Positions 1 to 8,284 of a stretch of 23,822 bases of DNA are shown here, piece after piece. The stretch's first letter is position 1, and every line of letters starts with the position of its first letter. Under the pieces are notes generated by a model that was not told the origin of the DNA, made no database searches, and saw only the letters and a program-made list of their open reading frames with translations. The stretch is taken from assembly GCA_003105225.1 (NCBI GenBank), contig PQAK01000048.1, positions 1 through 23,822 on the forward strand, given 5' to 3'. The DNA is from Deltaproteobacteria bacterium. GTDB taxonomy: Bacteria > Desulfobacterota > Deferrimicrobia > Deferrimicrobiales > Deferrimicrobiaceae. Position numbers and translations under genes: made by a program.

Positions 1-69
1 GAAAATGATATATATATCCTTCTCGACTCGATCGGTCGTGCCAATACATTCAAGGAGGGACAGCCAACG

Positions 70-1275
70 ATGAAAGGCATCAGCAGATGGATCCCGGCAT
101 GTTTCGCGGCGGTTCTTGCGCTGGCGCTCGCCGGCGCGGCGGCGGAGGCGGAAACGGTCAAGGTCGGCATCGTCCTCCCGCTGACGGGGGAGCAGGCGAA
201 GTTCGGCGAGATCGAGAAGCGATCCTTCGAGATGGCGGCGGAGGAGATCAACGCGAAGGGCGGCGTCAAGGGCCGGAAGCTAGAGCTTCTCTTCGAGGAC
301 GACACGGGCAAGCCCGACGTGGGCCGCTCCGCGGTCGAGAAGCTCATTTCCCAGTCGAAGGTGCCGGTCCTGACCGGCGGCTATTCCAGCTCCGTCACCG
401 CCGCGGTGACCGCCGTGGCCCAGCAGTTCAAGGTCCCCTTCCTGGTCACCACCGGGTCGGCGGACGAGGTCACGGAGAAGCGGTACGACTACATCTTCCG
501 GATCAACCCGACCGCCAGCGAGTACCCGGCGTCGGTCGTCACCTTCCTCCAGGAGGTGGCCAAGCCGAAGACGGCCGTCATCCTCTACGAGAATTCCCTG
601 TTCGGCCAGTCGAGCTCGAAGTCCTTCGAGAAGGATTGCGATAAACTTGGGATCAAGGTGCTAACCAAGGAGGGGTACAACAAGGGGGCCGTCGACTTCA
701 AGCCGCTGCTCACGAAGGTGAAGGCGATGAATCCCGACCTGGTCTACATGGTCTCCTACGTCATGGACGCGGCGCTCCTGATCCGCCAGGCGAAAGAGCT
801 GGACCTCAATCCAAAGCTTTTCATCGGAGGTGCGGCGGGATTCACGCTCCCCGAGTTCCGGAAAAACGCGGGGGACGCGACCGAATTCGTGTACTCGGCG
901 ACCCTGTGGGTGGATTCGGTCCCCTACGCGGGAGCCCTGGAATATTCCAAGAAGTTCCTGGCGAAATACAAGGAAGCCACGGAATACCACGGAGCCGAGG
1001 CGTACGCCTCGATGTACGTCGTCGCCGACGCTTTGAGGAGGGCGAAGAGCATCACGCCCAAGGACGTGCGGGACGCCCTGGCGACGACCGACATGATGAC
1101 CGCCTTCGGCCCGGTCAAGTTCATCTCCTACGAGAAGAAAACACAGCAGAACAAGCTGCCTACCTATATGGTCCAGTGGCAGAACGGGAAGCTTGAAACC
1201 GTGTGGCCCAAGGAAGTTGCAAAAAAGAAGTACGTTTTCCCCGTTCCCAATTGGAACGAGAGGAAGAAGAAGTAA
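70..1275 (+). CDS. livK: ABC transporter substrate-binding protein (LivK/HAAT family)
   Basis: This is the periplasmic solute receptor of a branched-chain amino acid-type ABC importer (type 1 periplasmic-binding fold, Peripla_BP_6). The 401-residue product starts with a signal peptide: positive residues K2 and R6, a hydrophobic core at about 9-24, and a likely signal peptidase I site after A-E-A at residue 27. The mature protein opens with VKVGIVLPLTG, typical of LivJ/LivK, followed by the AAEEINAKGGVKGRKLEL block of the family. An AAGGAGGGA ribosome site at 52-60 precedes the ATG. The four genes downstream complete the transporter. The family also takes up amides, urea and aromatic acids, so the ligand cannot be read from sequence. 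The family assignment is secure and the substrate is unknown. Confidence 0.93.
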   Translation: MKGISRWIPACFAAVLALALAGAAAEAETVKVGIVLPLTGEQAKFGEIEKRSFEMAAEEINAKGGVKGRKLELLFEDDTGKPDVGRSAVEKLISQSKVPVLTGGYSSSVTAAVTAVAQQFKVPFLVTTGSADEVTEKRYDYIFRINPTASEYPASVVTFLQEVAKPKTAVILYENSLFGQSSSKSFEKDCDKLGIKVLTKEGYNKGAVDFKPLLTKVKAMNPDLVYMVSYVMDAALLIRQAKELDLNPKLFIGGAAGFTLPEFRKNAGDATEFVYSATLWVDSVPYAGALEYSKKFLAKYKEATEYHGAEAYASMYVVADALRRAKSITPKDVRDALATTDMMTAFGPVKFISYEKKTQQNKLPTYMVQWQNGKLETVWPKEVAKKKYVFPVPNWNERKKK

Positions 1276-1306
1276 TCCGACCTCTAGATAATCGTGAACG
1301 ACTCTC

Positions 1307-1341
1307 GAGGCCGGGCGGCGGCATGATCGCCGTCCGGCCTC
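1307..1341 (+). terminator. Strong intercistronic hairpin between livK and livH
   Basis: Two 14-base arms (1307-1320 and 1328-1341) pair completely except for one G-U wobble and enclose a 7-base loop. No T-run follows, so it is not a classical intrinsic terminator. By analogy with hairpins after periplasmic-binding-protein genes in other ABC operons, it probably protects the 3' end of the livK message or partly attenuates readthrough, giving excess binding protein over permease. The structure is seen directly; the role is inferred. Confidence 0.6.
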
Positions 1342-1377
1342 TCCACTGACCGGCGCTTCGGCCGACCGGGAGAGACC

Positions 1378-2250
1378 ATGGACGTTTTTTTCCAGACCCT
1401 CGTCGCCGGCGTTCTCAAGGGCGGCCTCTACGCGCTGATCGGGATCGGGATGACCCTCATCATGGGCGTCATGGGGATCATCAACCTGGCCCACGGGCAG
1501 CTGATGATGGTGGCGATGTACATCACCTTCGTCCTGCACCCGGTGGGCGTCGACCCGTACATCTCCCTGTTCGTCGCCATGCCCGCGCTGTTCCTTCTCG
1601 GCTCCCTGATCCAGCGATACCTCCTGAACCCCCTCCTGAAGGTGGATACGATCCTCCCCGAAAACCAGGTGCTCATGACGGTGGGGATCGGGATGGTGCT
1701 GACCGAAGTCGTCCGGTTCATCTTCAAGTCGGACTACAAGTCGGTGACTACCAGTTACTCCAACGCGACCTTTTTCCTGGGGAACATCTCCTTCAGCGTG
1801 GCGCTGACGATCTCCTTCTTCATCGCGATCGCCTTCACCGTCGCCATGTACTTCTTCCTCATCAAGACGGATATCGGCCGCTCGATCCGCGCCACCGCCC
1901 AGGACAAGGACGCCGCGGTCCTGATGGGGGTCAACACCGGTCGGATCACGATCATCACCTTCGGCATCGGCTCCGGGCTGGTCGCGGCCGCGGGGAGCCT
2001 TCTCGCCCCCGTCTTCTACGTCTTCCCGGACATCGGGGGGCCGTTCACCGCCAGGGCCTTCATCATCACCATCCTCGGCGGCCTCGGCTCGACGGTGGGA
2101 GCCATCTTCGGCGGCGTCACCCTGGGGCTTGCCGAGAGCTTCGGGGCCACCTACATCAGCATGGATTACGAGAACATCATCGGCATGACGATCTTCGTGC
2201 TCGTCCTGCTCTTCCTGCCGGGCGGATTCAAGCGCCTGACGAAGGTGTAG
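1378..2250 (+). CDS. livH: Branched-chain amino acid ABC transporter permease LivH
   Basis: This is one of the two inner-membrane permeases of the importer. The 290-residue protein is almost wholly hydrophobic, with about eight predicted membrane segments. It has the LivH N-terminal signature, in which GGLYALIGIGMTLIMGVMGI leads into INLAHGQ. The EAA-like loop near the C-terminus reads TILGGLGSTVGAIFGG and contacts the ATPases. The length matches the family (about 290). GGGAGAG at about 1368-1374 is the ribosome site. It lies 102 bp after livK, beyond the hairpin, and 14 bp before livM. The assignment is secure. Confidence 0.94.
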   Translation: MDVFFQTLVAGVLKGGLYALIGIGMTLIMGVMGIINLAHGQLMMVAMYITFVLHPVGVDPYISLFVAMPALFLLGSLIQRYLLNPLLKVDTILPENQVLMTVGIGMVLTEVVRFIFKSDYKSVTTSYSNATFFLGNISFSVALTISFFIAIAFTVAMYFFLIKTDIGRSIRATAQDKDAAVLMGVNTGRITIITFGIGSGLVAAAGSLLAPVFYVFPDIGGPFTARAFIITILGGLGSTVGAIFGGVTLGLAESFGATYISMDYENIIGMTIFVLVLLFLPGGFKRLTKV

Positions 2251-2264
2251 GGGACCGTCGGCGG

Positions 2265-3269
2265 ATGAAAAAGAACCTGGTTCCACTGGTCCTGCTGGCG
2301 CTCCTGGCGGTATTCCCCCTCGTCGTCAAGGACAATTACTACCGCCACCTGATGATCCTGTTCCTCATGTGGGTGGTCATCGGATCGGCGTGGAACCTGA
2401 TCGCGGGGTATACCGGCCAGGTTTCCTTCGGGGACGCGGCCTTTTTCGGGAGCGGCGCCTACGCCGCGGGCCTCCTTTCCCACCATTTCGGCATCTCCGC
2501 GTGGTGGGGGCTTGCCCTCGGCGGAGTTGCGGCGGTCGCCGTGGGCCTTCCGTTCGGCTGGATCTGCTTCCGGATGCGGGGCGCCTACTTCGCGCTTGCA
2601 ACCCTTGCGCTGAACGAAGTCCTCCGGCACAGCGCGGCCATCGCGGAAGGGTTCACGGGGGGGATGGTCGGCATCCTTATCATGCCCTCCTTCGTGTCGA
2701 AGGTCCCGTATTATTACGTCGCGCTGGCGCTGGCGGCCGCCAGCATGGCGAGCATCCGGTGGATCGTGCACGCCAAGCCCGGGTACTATTTCGTTTCCAT
2801 CCGTGAGGACCAGGACGCCGCGGAAAGCCTGGGGATCAACACCCATTTCTACAAGATGCTCTCGCTCGCGGTTGCGGCATTCTGGACGGGCGTGGCGGGC
2901 TCCCTCTACATGAACTACATGGGGTTCATCGATCCCGACGTGGTGTTCTCCCTCCACGACATCTCCATCATGGCGATCCTCGTGGGCATCGTCGGGGGCG
3001 TCGGCACCGTCTACGGCCCCATGGTGGGGGCCTTCGTCATGGTGACGGTCCAGGAGCTGTTCCGTTCCGGGTTCTTCGGTCTCTTCGCGTTCCTGGGGAG
3101 GGCGACCGGCTCCAGCGCGGTGGAGGCGGTCGCGAAGACGATCACCGGCGCGCACGTCCTGGGATTCGGCATCCTCGTGGTGGTGGTGATCCTCGTTCTG
3201 CCCAACGGGATCGTGGGGGACTGGCGGAAAATCCGGAACGCCTTTTCCTGGACCAAGACCGCTACCTGA
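2265..3269 (+). CDS. livM: Branched-chain amino acid ABC transporter permease LivM
   Basis: This is the second permease, predicted to pair with LivH. It is 334 residues long and hydrophobic, with the LivM core GSAWNLIAGYTGQVSFGDAAF near residues 40-60 and the cytoplasmic loop SIREDQDAAESLGIN near 178-192, which is diagnostic for LivM. A later IVGGVGTVYGPMVGA motif is the EAA-type loop. The ribosome site before the ATG is weak (GGCGG only), so translation is probably coupled to livH, which ends 14 bp upstream. The protein ends 11 bp before livG. Confidence 0.94.
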   Translation: MKKNLVPLVLLALLAVFPLVVKDNYYRHLMILFLMWVVIGSAWNLIAGYTGQVSFGDAAFFGSGAYAAGLLSHHFGISAWWGLALGGVAAVAVGLPFGWICFRMRGAYFALATLALNEVLRHSAAIAEGFTGGMVGILIMPSFVSKVPYYYVALALAAASMASIRWIVHAKPGYYFVSIREDQDAAESLGINTHFYKMLSLAVAAFWTGVAGSLYMNYMGFIDPDVVFSLHDISIMAILVGIVGGVGTVYGPMVGAFVMVTVQELFRSGFFGLFAFLGRATGSSAVEAVAKTITGAHVLGFGILVVVVILVLPNGIVGDWRKIRNAFSWTKTAT

Positions 3270-3280
3270 AGGAGGGGCGC

Positions 3281-4000
3281 GTGGCATTCTTCCGGGTCGA
3301 GGAGCTCGTCAAGTACTTCGGCGGCCTCGCGGCCGTCAACGGGGTGTCCTTCGACGTGAAGCAGGGGGAGATCCTCGGCCTCATCGGGCCCAACGGATCC
3401 GGCAAGACGACCACCTTCAACATGATCAGCGCGTACCACCGTCCCACCTCCGGGCGGGTGATCTTCAAGGGACAGGAGATCCACCGGCTGCCGACCCACA
3501 AGATCTGCAGGCTGGGGATCGGCAGAACCTTCCAGGTGGTGAAGCCGCTCGGGCGGATGAGCGTCCTGGACAATGTCATCGCCGCAGCCTACTCGAGGGT
3601 CAACACCCACGCGGAAGCGCAGGCGCTCGCCCTGGAGACGATCGGGTTCTGCGGCATGACGCCGGTCAAGGACCAGCTGGCCAAGTCCCTGCCGATCGCG
3701 GGGAGAAAACGGCTCGAGATCGCCCGGGCGATGGCGACGAAACCGGAACTCCTCCTGCTCGACGAGACGGCGGCGGGCCTGAACCCCACCGAGCTCATCG
3801 AGGCGATCGACCTCATCCGGAAGATCCGGGACAACGGCACCACGATCATCATCATCGAGCACATCATGCACGTGATCATGACGATCTCCGACCGGATCCA
3901 CGCGATCAACTTCGGCCAGACGATCGCCGAGGGGACGCCGAAGGAGGTGGCGGCGAACCAGGCGGTGATCGAGGCCTACCTGGGGACCGATTATGCTTAA
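3281..4000 (+). CDS. livG: Branched-chain amino acid ABC transporter ATPase LivG
   Basis: This is one of two cytoplasmic ATPases powering the importer. The 239-residue protein has Walker A GPNGSGKT at 36-43 and Walker B LLLLDE at 157-162. The usual ABC signature is not canonical: where most LivG proteins have an LSYGQQ-like string, this one reads SLPIAGRKR (136-144) before LEIARAMA. The residue after the catalytic Glu is Thr (DET) rather than Pro (DEP). From memory, a LivG subclade carries a similar LPLGxRR string, so this is probably a lineage variant and not damage. The start is GTG, chosen because AAGGAGGGG sits just upstream (3269-3277). It overlaps livF by 8 bp. Confidence 0.92.
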   Translation: MAFFRVEELVKYFGGLAAVNGVSFDVKQGEILGLIGPNGSGKTTTFNMISAYHRPTSGRVIFKGQEIHRLPTHKICRLGIGRTFQVVKPLGRMSVLDNVIAAAYSRVNTHAEAQALALETIGFCGMTPVKDQLAKSLPIAGRKRLEIARAMATKPELLLLDETAAGLNPTELIEAIDLIRKIRDNGTTIIIIEHIMHVIMTISDRIHAINFGQTIAEGTPKEVAANQAVIEAYLGTDYA

Positions 4001-4697
4001 GGTCTCCGGCATCGACGTCTACTACGGGGACCTCCAGGTGCTCTGGGACGTCTCCTTCGAGGTCCCCGAGAAGGAAATCGTCGTCCTCGTGGGGGCCAAC
4101 GGCGCCGGAAAGTCCACGACGCTCAAGGCGATATCCGGCCTTCTCCGGCCCGCGAGGGGAACCATCCAGTTCGGCGGCATCCGGCTGGACCAAGCGCCGG
4201 CCGACCACATCATCGGCTACGGGGTGGCGCACGTCCCGGAGGCCCGCAGGCTCTTCCGGGAGATGTCCGTCGAAGAGAACCTCGTCATGGGGTCCCTCTC
4301 ACCCGCTGCGAAAAAGAAGCGAAAGGAGACGCTGGAGTGGGTGTACGGCCTGTTCCCGCGGCTCCGTGAAAGGCGAAAGCAGGCAGCCGGGACGCTGTCC
4401 GGCGGGGAGCAGCAGATGTGCGCGATCGGGAGGGGGCTCATGGCCCTTCCCAAGCTGCTCATGTTCGACGAGCCGTCCCTGGGCCTGGCCCCGATCCTGG
4501 TCCAGGATGTATTCGAGATCGTCAAGCGCATCAACGGGGAGGGGGTGACGGTCCTCCTGGTGGAGCAGAACGTGCGGCAGACGCTGGCGTTATGCGACCG
4601 GGCCTATGTCCTGGAGAACGGGCGGGTCGTCCTGCACGGAACCGGGAAAGAGCTCATGGCGAACGGCCATGTGAAGGAAGCGTATCTGGGGCTCTAA
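3993..4697 (+). CDS. livF: Branched-chain amino acid ABC transporter ATPase LivF
   Basis: This is the second ATPase of the importer and completes the LivKHMGF set. The 234-residue protein has Walker A GANGAGKS at 34-41, a canonical LSGGEQ signature at 135-140, Walker B LLMFDE at 155-160, then PSLGLAP, a typical LivF string. The ATG lies inside the last codons of livG (8 bp overlap), so translation is likely coupled. The gene ends 21 bp before the convergent radical SAM gene; the gap is GC-rich but holds no convincing terminator. Confidence 0.94.
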   Translation: MLKVSGIDVYYGDLQVLWDVSFEVPEKEIVVLVGANGAGKSTTLKAISGLLRPARGTIQFGGIRLDQAPADHIIGYGVAHVPEARRLFREMSVEENLVMGSLSPAAKKKRKETLEWVYGLFPRLRERRKQAAGTLSGGEQQMCAIGRGLMALPKLLMFDEPSLGLAPILVQDVFEIVKRINGEGVTVLLVEQNVRQTLALCDRAYVLENGRVVLHGTGKELMANGHVKEAYLGL

Positions 4698-4718
4698 GGG
4701 GCCCCGGTCAGCGCCGGC

Positions 4719-6275
4719 TTACGCGAAGCAGATGCAGTAGCCGTTGTCCATCCCGGAGACGGAGAGGTCCTTCGTCTTGCGCACCCCGGCGCACGGGATC
4801 CGGGTGCGCGCCATGGAGGAGTATATCCTCGGGAGCGGCGATGCCTTCGACGGATCTCCCGGCGGGATGTCCTTCGTGGCCACGTGCAGGATCGCCTTCT
4901 CCGTCAACGCCTCGTAGGCGGGGTAGTACGGGTGCTCCTTCGAGATGTCCCCCTGCGGGTTCCGCATGTGGTACCAGCAGCCGCCGCCGTGGAAGTAGCG
5001 CAGGTCCTCCACCTTGCCCCCCCCGGGGAGCACGGTGAAGGAGCGGATCCGCTGAACGGCGGCGCTTTCCCTCCACAACCGGCCGATTTCCCCGGGGAGG
5101 TAGCTCCCCCGCCCGTCCAGCAGGCCCCCCAGGTTGAACGAGTCGTCGTGCATGGTCGTGGCGCACGGGTGCAGCGTCCCGTCCGCGTTGATCCCGAGGA
5201 TGGTGTACCCCGCGCCGCACATGTCCTTGCGGGGGCCGTTGGAGGCGATCGCCTCGAAGATCTTGTCGTTGGTGATCCGGATCCCGGTGCGCACGCCGTC
5301 CTCCCGGGCGCGCCGCACCGCATCCTTGCAGCCGGTGACGACATCGATCAGGTCGGCGCAGGAAAGGCGGGCCGTCCGGCCCTCCCTTGCGTTTCCCGCG
5401 TCCAGGACATAGATGATGTGGTGGTAATCCACCCCTCGCCCCCCCTCCCGGATGCCGGCCAGCAGCCGGGTAAGCTCCGGCAGGCGGGCAGCCGTCTGCG
5501 GAGTGGGGGTCGAGCTGACGCCGACCCGGACCCCGGCGCGGAGAAGGTGGCCGATCCCCTCCATGGCGAGCGCGAACGATCCCTTTGCCCTCAGGAGGGA
5601 GTTCGCCTCCTCGTCGGGTCCCTCCAGACTGATCTGGACCACGAGCCGCTCCCGGTGCGCGGCCAGCCGCGCGGCATGGTCCGCCGTGATCAACGTCCCG
5701 TTGGTGAACAGGATCGCCTTGGAGCGCGCGGTGGCCGCCGCGATCAGCTCGAACAGGTCCCCGCGCAGGAACGGCTCCCCTCCGGTCAGGTAGAACACTT
5801 CCGCCCCGAGCGCCCGGCATTCGTCGATCATCGCCAGGAGCGCCTCTTTCCGGACGCGCCTGCGGTCGTTGGCAACGCGCTCGTACGTGTAGCAGTGGCG
5901 GCATGCCTGGTTGCACTCGTAGTTGGTGACGATCCAGACCTCGTGGAGCCTCTCCGGGCGGAGAAGACGGGAGCGTTCCACGCACTCGCAGGGGATCGCG
6001 CCGGTGGAGAGGAATTCCTTCCGCGCCAGCTCCGCGAGGAATTTCCGCAGCGCCTTTTCGGTTTCCCCCGCCGGAAACGCGAGGCGCGCCGACGCTTCGC
6101 GCACGGCTTCGGGGAGCGTTTTTCCCGGCAGCGACCGCAAGAGGTCGATCCCGGCCCGGTTCAGGCAGACCCAGTTGGCGCGCACGCAGTCGATGGCGAC
6201 ATACGCCTCCTCCTTCTCGCGGACGATGAACTCCGGAACCCGGAAGCTGCCGGCGGGATCGTGAGGAAACGCCAT
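4719..6275 (-). CDS. Radical SAM protein with N-terminal PqqD-like domain and Cys-rich C-terminus
   Basis: The 518-residue protein has three parts. Residues about 10-95 look like a PqqD/RiPP-recognition fold (VRANWVCLNRAGIDLLRSL is typical). Residues about 110-300 form the radical SAM core with CxxxCxxC at C121, C125 and C128 and TGGEP at 164-168. The C-terminal third resembles SPASM/twitch in C353...C371 (GTLHPC), but lacks the classical CX2CX5CX3C run; further cysteines are C433, C495, C514 and C516, the last two in a C-terminal CICFA. It should reductively cleave SAM, and the fused PqqD-like domain suggests a peptide substrate. No precursor peptide is visible nearby. It follows the AhpD-like gene by 9 bp in one operon. 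It does not look like the arsenosugar enzyme ArsS. The start has only a weak ribosome site. Exact family unknown. Confidence 0.85.
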   Translation of the reverse strand: MAFPHDPAGSFRVPEFIVREKEEAYVAIDCVRANWVCLNRAGIDLLRSLPGKTLPEAVREASARLAFPAGETEKALRKFLAELARKEFLSTGAIPCECVERSRLLRPERLHEVWIVTNYECNQACRHCYTYERVANDRRRVRKEALLAMIDECRALGAEVFYLTGGEPFLRGDLFELIAAATARSKAILFTNGTLITADHAARLAAHRERLVVQISLEGPDEEANSLLRAKGSFALAMEGIGHLLRAGVRVGVSSTPTPQTAARLPELTRLLAGIREGGRGVDYHHIIYVLDAGNAREGRTARLSCADLIDVVTGCKDAVRRAREDGVRTGIRITNDKIFEAIASNGPRKDMCGAGYTILGINADGTLHPCATTMHDDSFNLGGLLDGRGSYLPGEIGRLWRESAAVQRIRSFTVLPGGGKVEDLRYFHGGGCWYHMRNPQGDISKEHPYYPAYEALTEKAILHVATKDIPPGDPSKASPLPRIYSSMARTRIPCAGVRKTKDLSVSGMDNGYCICFA

Positions 6276-6284
6276 GGCGGCCGT

Positions 6285-6614
6285 TCAGTCCTCGTCCAGG
6301 GTCTGCAGGGCCTGCACTCCGTGAACCAGGGAGGCGCCCCCCCGGGTCACCGCGGCGACGTGAAGGGCTTCCGCCATCTCTTCCCGGGTGGCGCCGGCGG
6401 ATGCGGCCCCCTTCGCGTGGACGTCGATGCAGTACGGGCATTGAATGGCGTGGGCCACCGCGAACGCGATCAGTTCCTTGGCCTTTGCGCTCAGCGCCCC
6501 CTCCGCGAAAGCGGCCGCGGACCAGGCGTTATAGGCCTCGAAAGCGTCCGGCGCGTACGACTTGAGATCGGGAAACGCGTTGAGGTCCGCAGTCGTGTAA
6601 AAGGGACGGCTCAT
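6285..6614 (-). CDS. AhpD-like CxxC protein (arsenosugar/selenodomain-type carboxymuconolactone decarboxylase family)
   Basis: This 109-residue protein is of the AhpD/carboxymuconolactone decarboxylase family. The redox motif CPYC lies at 59-62 with His66 four residues later, the arrangement used in AhpD-type peroxidases or disulfide reductases. The EALHVAAVTRGGASLVHGVQ stretch near 82-101 matches, from memory, the subfamily linked to radical SAM/arsenosugar loci (TIGR04169), in which some members have selenocysteine in place of the first Cys. Here both positions are Cys codons. GAGGAGG lies nine bases before the ATG. It is the first gene of a two-gene operon with the radical SAM protein, so it may supply thiol redox chemistry to that enzyme; this is inference. 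Confidence 0.87.
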   Translation of the reverse strand: MSRPFYTTADLNAFPDLKSYAPDAFEAYNAWSAAAFAEGALSAKAKELIAFAVAHAIQCPYCIDVHAKGAASAGATREEMAEALHVAAVTRGGASLVHGVQALQTLDED

Positions 6615-6683
6615 CGGGAGATGCCTCCTCGGAAAAAGGATCGATCGTTAGCAGTGTAGCACGCGGAGGGACGACCGGATTTC

Positions 6684-6710
6684 TTGACATCCTGCGCACG
6701 CCCCAATAAC
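6684..6710 (+). promoter_or_regulatory. Candidate sigma-70 promoter for pepA
   Basis: A perfect TTGACA (6684-6689) is followed after 15 bases by AATAAC (6705-6710), a four-of-six match to the -10 consensus. The spacer is short, so strength is uncertain. It lies 36 bp upstream of the chosen pepA start, in the only gap (6615-6745) between the divergent AhpD-like and pepA genes. Confidence 0.4.
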
Positions 6711-6745
6711 GTGCTAGGAAGAAGCCGATGCGGACGGGAGGGGCC

Positions 6746-8251
6746 ATGAAAATCGAGCTCGTCGTCGGTGACATCCTTCGGCACAAGGCCGATATGATCG
6801 TGGTGCACCATTTCGAAGGGGAGAAGACCGCCGGCGGGGCCGCAGGCGGCGTCAACGCCGCGATCGGCGGCGCGATCGCCTCCGCGATGCGGGACGGGGA
6901 TTTCCACGGCAAGTGGGGAGAGACGCTGCTGCTGCGTCCCGGCAAGGGGATCGCATCCCCCCGCGTGCTCGTGGCGGGACTCGGGAAACGGGCGAAGTTC
7001 ACGGCGGACCTTCTGCGGCAGTCCGTCCTCCCGGTGATGCGGATCGCCGGGAAACTCAAGCTGAAATCGATTGCGTCGGCGCTTCCCGGCGGAGAGGGCA
7101 TCGAACCCCGGACGGCCGCGCGGTTCGCCGCGCTGGGGGCGGCGCTCTCCGGCTACGAATACGACCGCTACAAGTCCGAGAAGGCGAGCCGCGTGGAACG
7201 GTTCCAGTGGATCGAGCCCCGCCGCGCCCTGGCCGGGCCGGTGAAGGCGGGCCTCGACGAAGGCGCCGCGATCGGGGAGGCGATCAACTGGGGACGGGAC
7301 CTCGTCGCATGTCCTCCGGCGGACCTGCGCCCCGACGGCCTGGCGCGGGCGGCCAGGGCGCTCCCCAAGGGTCTCCGTGCCGCGGCGGCGGGGAAGATCC
7401 GCGTCCGGGTGTACGGGAGGAACGAGATCGAGGCGTGGAAAATGGGGGGAATCCTCGCCGTCGGCAAGGGGAGCGAGGCTCCCCCGCGGCTGATCGTCGC
7501 CGAATATCGCGGCGGGCGCCCCGGGGAGGCGTGGACGGCGCTCATCGGAAAAGGGGTGACCTTCGACACCGGCGGGATCTCGCTCAAGAAGTGGGAAGGA
7601 ATGGAGAAGATGAAGTACGACATGGCGGGAGGCGCCGGCATGCTGGCGACGATCCGGGCCGCCGCGGGGCTGGGCATCCGGAAAAACGTCGTCGCGGTCG
7701 TCCCCGCCGTCGAGAACATGCCGTCCGGCACCGCCTTCCGCCCCGGGGACGTGATCCGCATGATGTCCGGGAAGACGGTCGAGGTGCTCTCCACCGACGC
7801 CGAGGGGCGGCTCATCCTGGCGGACGCCATCGCCTTCGCGGTGAAGCGCTATCGCCCGGCTGCGATGGTCGACGCCGCCACGCTGACCGGTGCGTGCGTC
7901 GTGGCGCTGGGCAGCGTGACGATGGGGATGATGGGAAACGACGAACGCCTCCTCTCGAGGATGAGGGAGGCTTCCGCATCGTCCGGGGAGAAGGCGTGGG
8001 AGCTGCCGCTGCACGAGGAGTATTTCGAGCAGATCAAGAGCGACATCGGGGATCTGAAGAACATCGGCGGCCCGGAGGCGGGGACGATCACCGCCGGGTA
8101 TTTCCTGAAGGAATTCGCCGGCGATACCCCCTGGGTGCACCTGGACATCGCGGGCGTGGCCTGGAGGGAGAAGGAGCGGATGGGATACGCCCCGGGACCT
8201 ACCGGGGTCCCGGTCCGGCTGCTGACGCAGTACCTTTCGCGGGAGGGGTAG
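6746..8251 (+). CDS. pepA: Leucyl aminopeptidase, peptidase family M17
   Basis: This is a cytosolic two-metal aminopeptidase that removes N-terminal residues from peptides. From the ATG at 6746 it has 501 residues, the normal size for PepA. The C-terminal catalytic domain holds KGVTFDTGG (K269, D274), D292 and the family signature STDAEGRL (D351, E353, R355), covering the metal ligands and catalytic Lys and Arg; NTDAEGRL is the commoner form. The N-terminal macro-like domain (about 1-160) is less conserved. The 6746 ATG was chosen over the in-frame ATG at 6728 because GGGAGGGG lies immediately before it, while the upstream ATG has no ribosome site. It may also act as a DNA-binding regulator as in E. 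coli, but nothing here tests that. Confidence 0.92.
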   Translation: MKIELVVGDILRHKADMIVVHHFEGEKTAGGAAGGVNAAIGGAIASAMRDGDFHGKWGETLLLRPGKGIASPRVLVAGLGKRAKFTADLLRQSVLPVMRIAGKLKLKSIASALPGGEGIEPRTAARFAALGAALSGYEYDRYKSEKASRVERFQWIEPRRALAGPVKAGLDEGAAIGEAINWGRDLVACPPADLRPDGLARAARALPKGLRAAAAGKIRVRVYGRNEIEAWKMGGILAVGKGSEAPPRLIVAEYRGGRPGEAWTALIGKGVTFDTGGISLKKWEGMEKMKYDMAGGAGMLATIRAAAGLGIRKNVVAVVPAVENMPSGTAFRPGDVIRMMSGKTVEVLSTDAEGRLILADAIAFAVKRYRPAAMVDAATLTGACVVALGSVTMGMMGNDERLLSRMREASASSGEKAWELPLHEEYFEQIKSDIGDLKNIGGPEAGTITAGYFLKEFAGDTPWVHLDIAGVAWREKERMGYAPGPTGVPVRLLTQYLSREG

Positions 8252-8284
8252 GGTTCATCCCCCGTTTCCCCCCTGGAGGCCACG

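Noticed and set aside
1..69. Promoter for livK around the TATATATAT at 9-17
   Set aside because: The AT-rich run could be a -10, but the window starts too close to see any -35 box.
661..2286. A minus-strand open frame of about 541 codons opposite livK and livH
   Set aside because: This is a high-GC shadow: low-complexity Asp/His/Arg/Gly composition and complete overlap with two well-conserved plus-strand genes.
4698..4718. Terminator between livF and the radical SAM gene
   Set aside because: Only a 4-bp CCGG self-complementary stem and a GGGGCCCC palindrome are present, with no T-run; too weak to call.
6285..6614. Possible selenocysteine in the AhpD-like protein
   Set aside because: Some members of this subfamily use selenocysteine, but both active-site positions here are ordinary Cys codons and the frame has no internal TGA.
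4884..6659. A plus-strand open frame of about 591 codons opposite the radical SAM gene
   Set aside because: It has no recognisable domain. The minus strand encodes the CxxxCxxC radical SAM core and AhpD-like CPYC motif.
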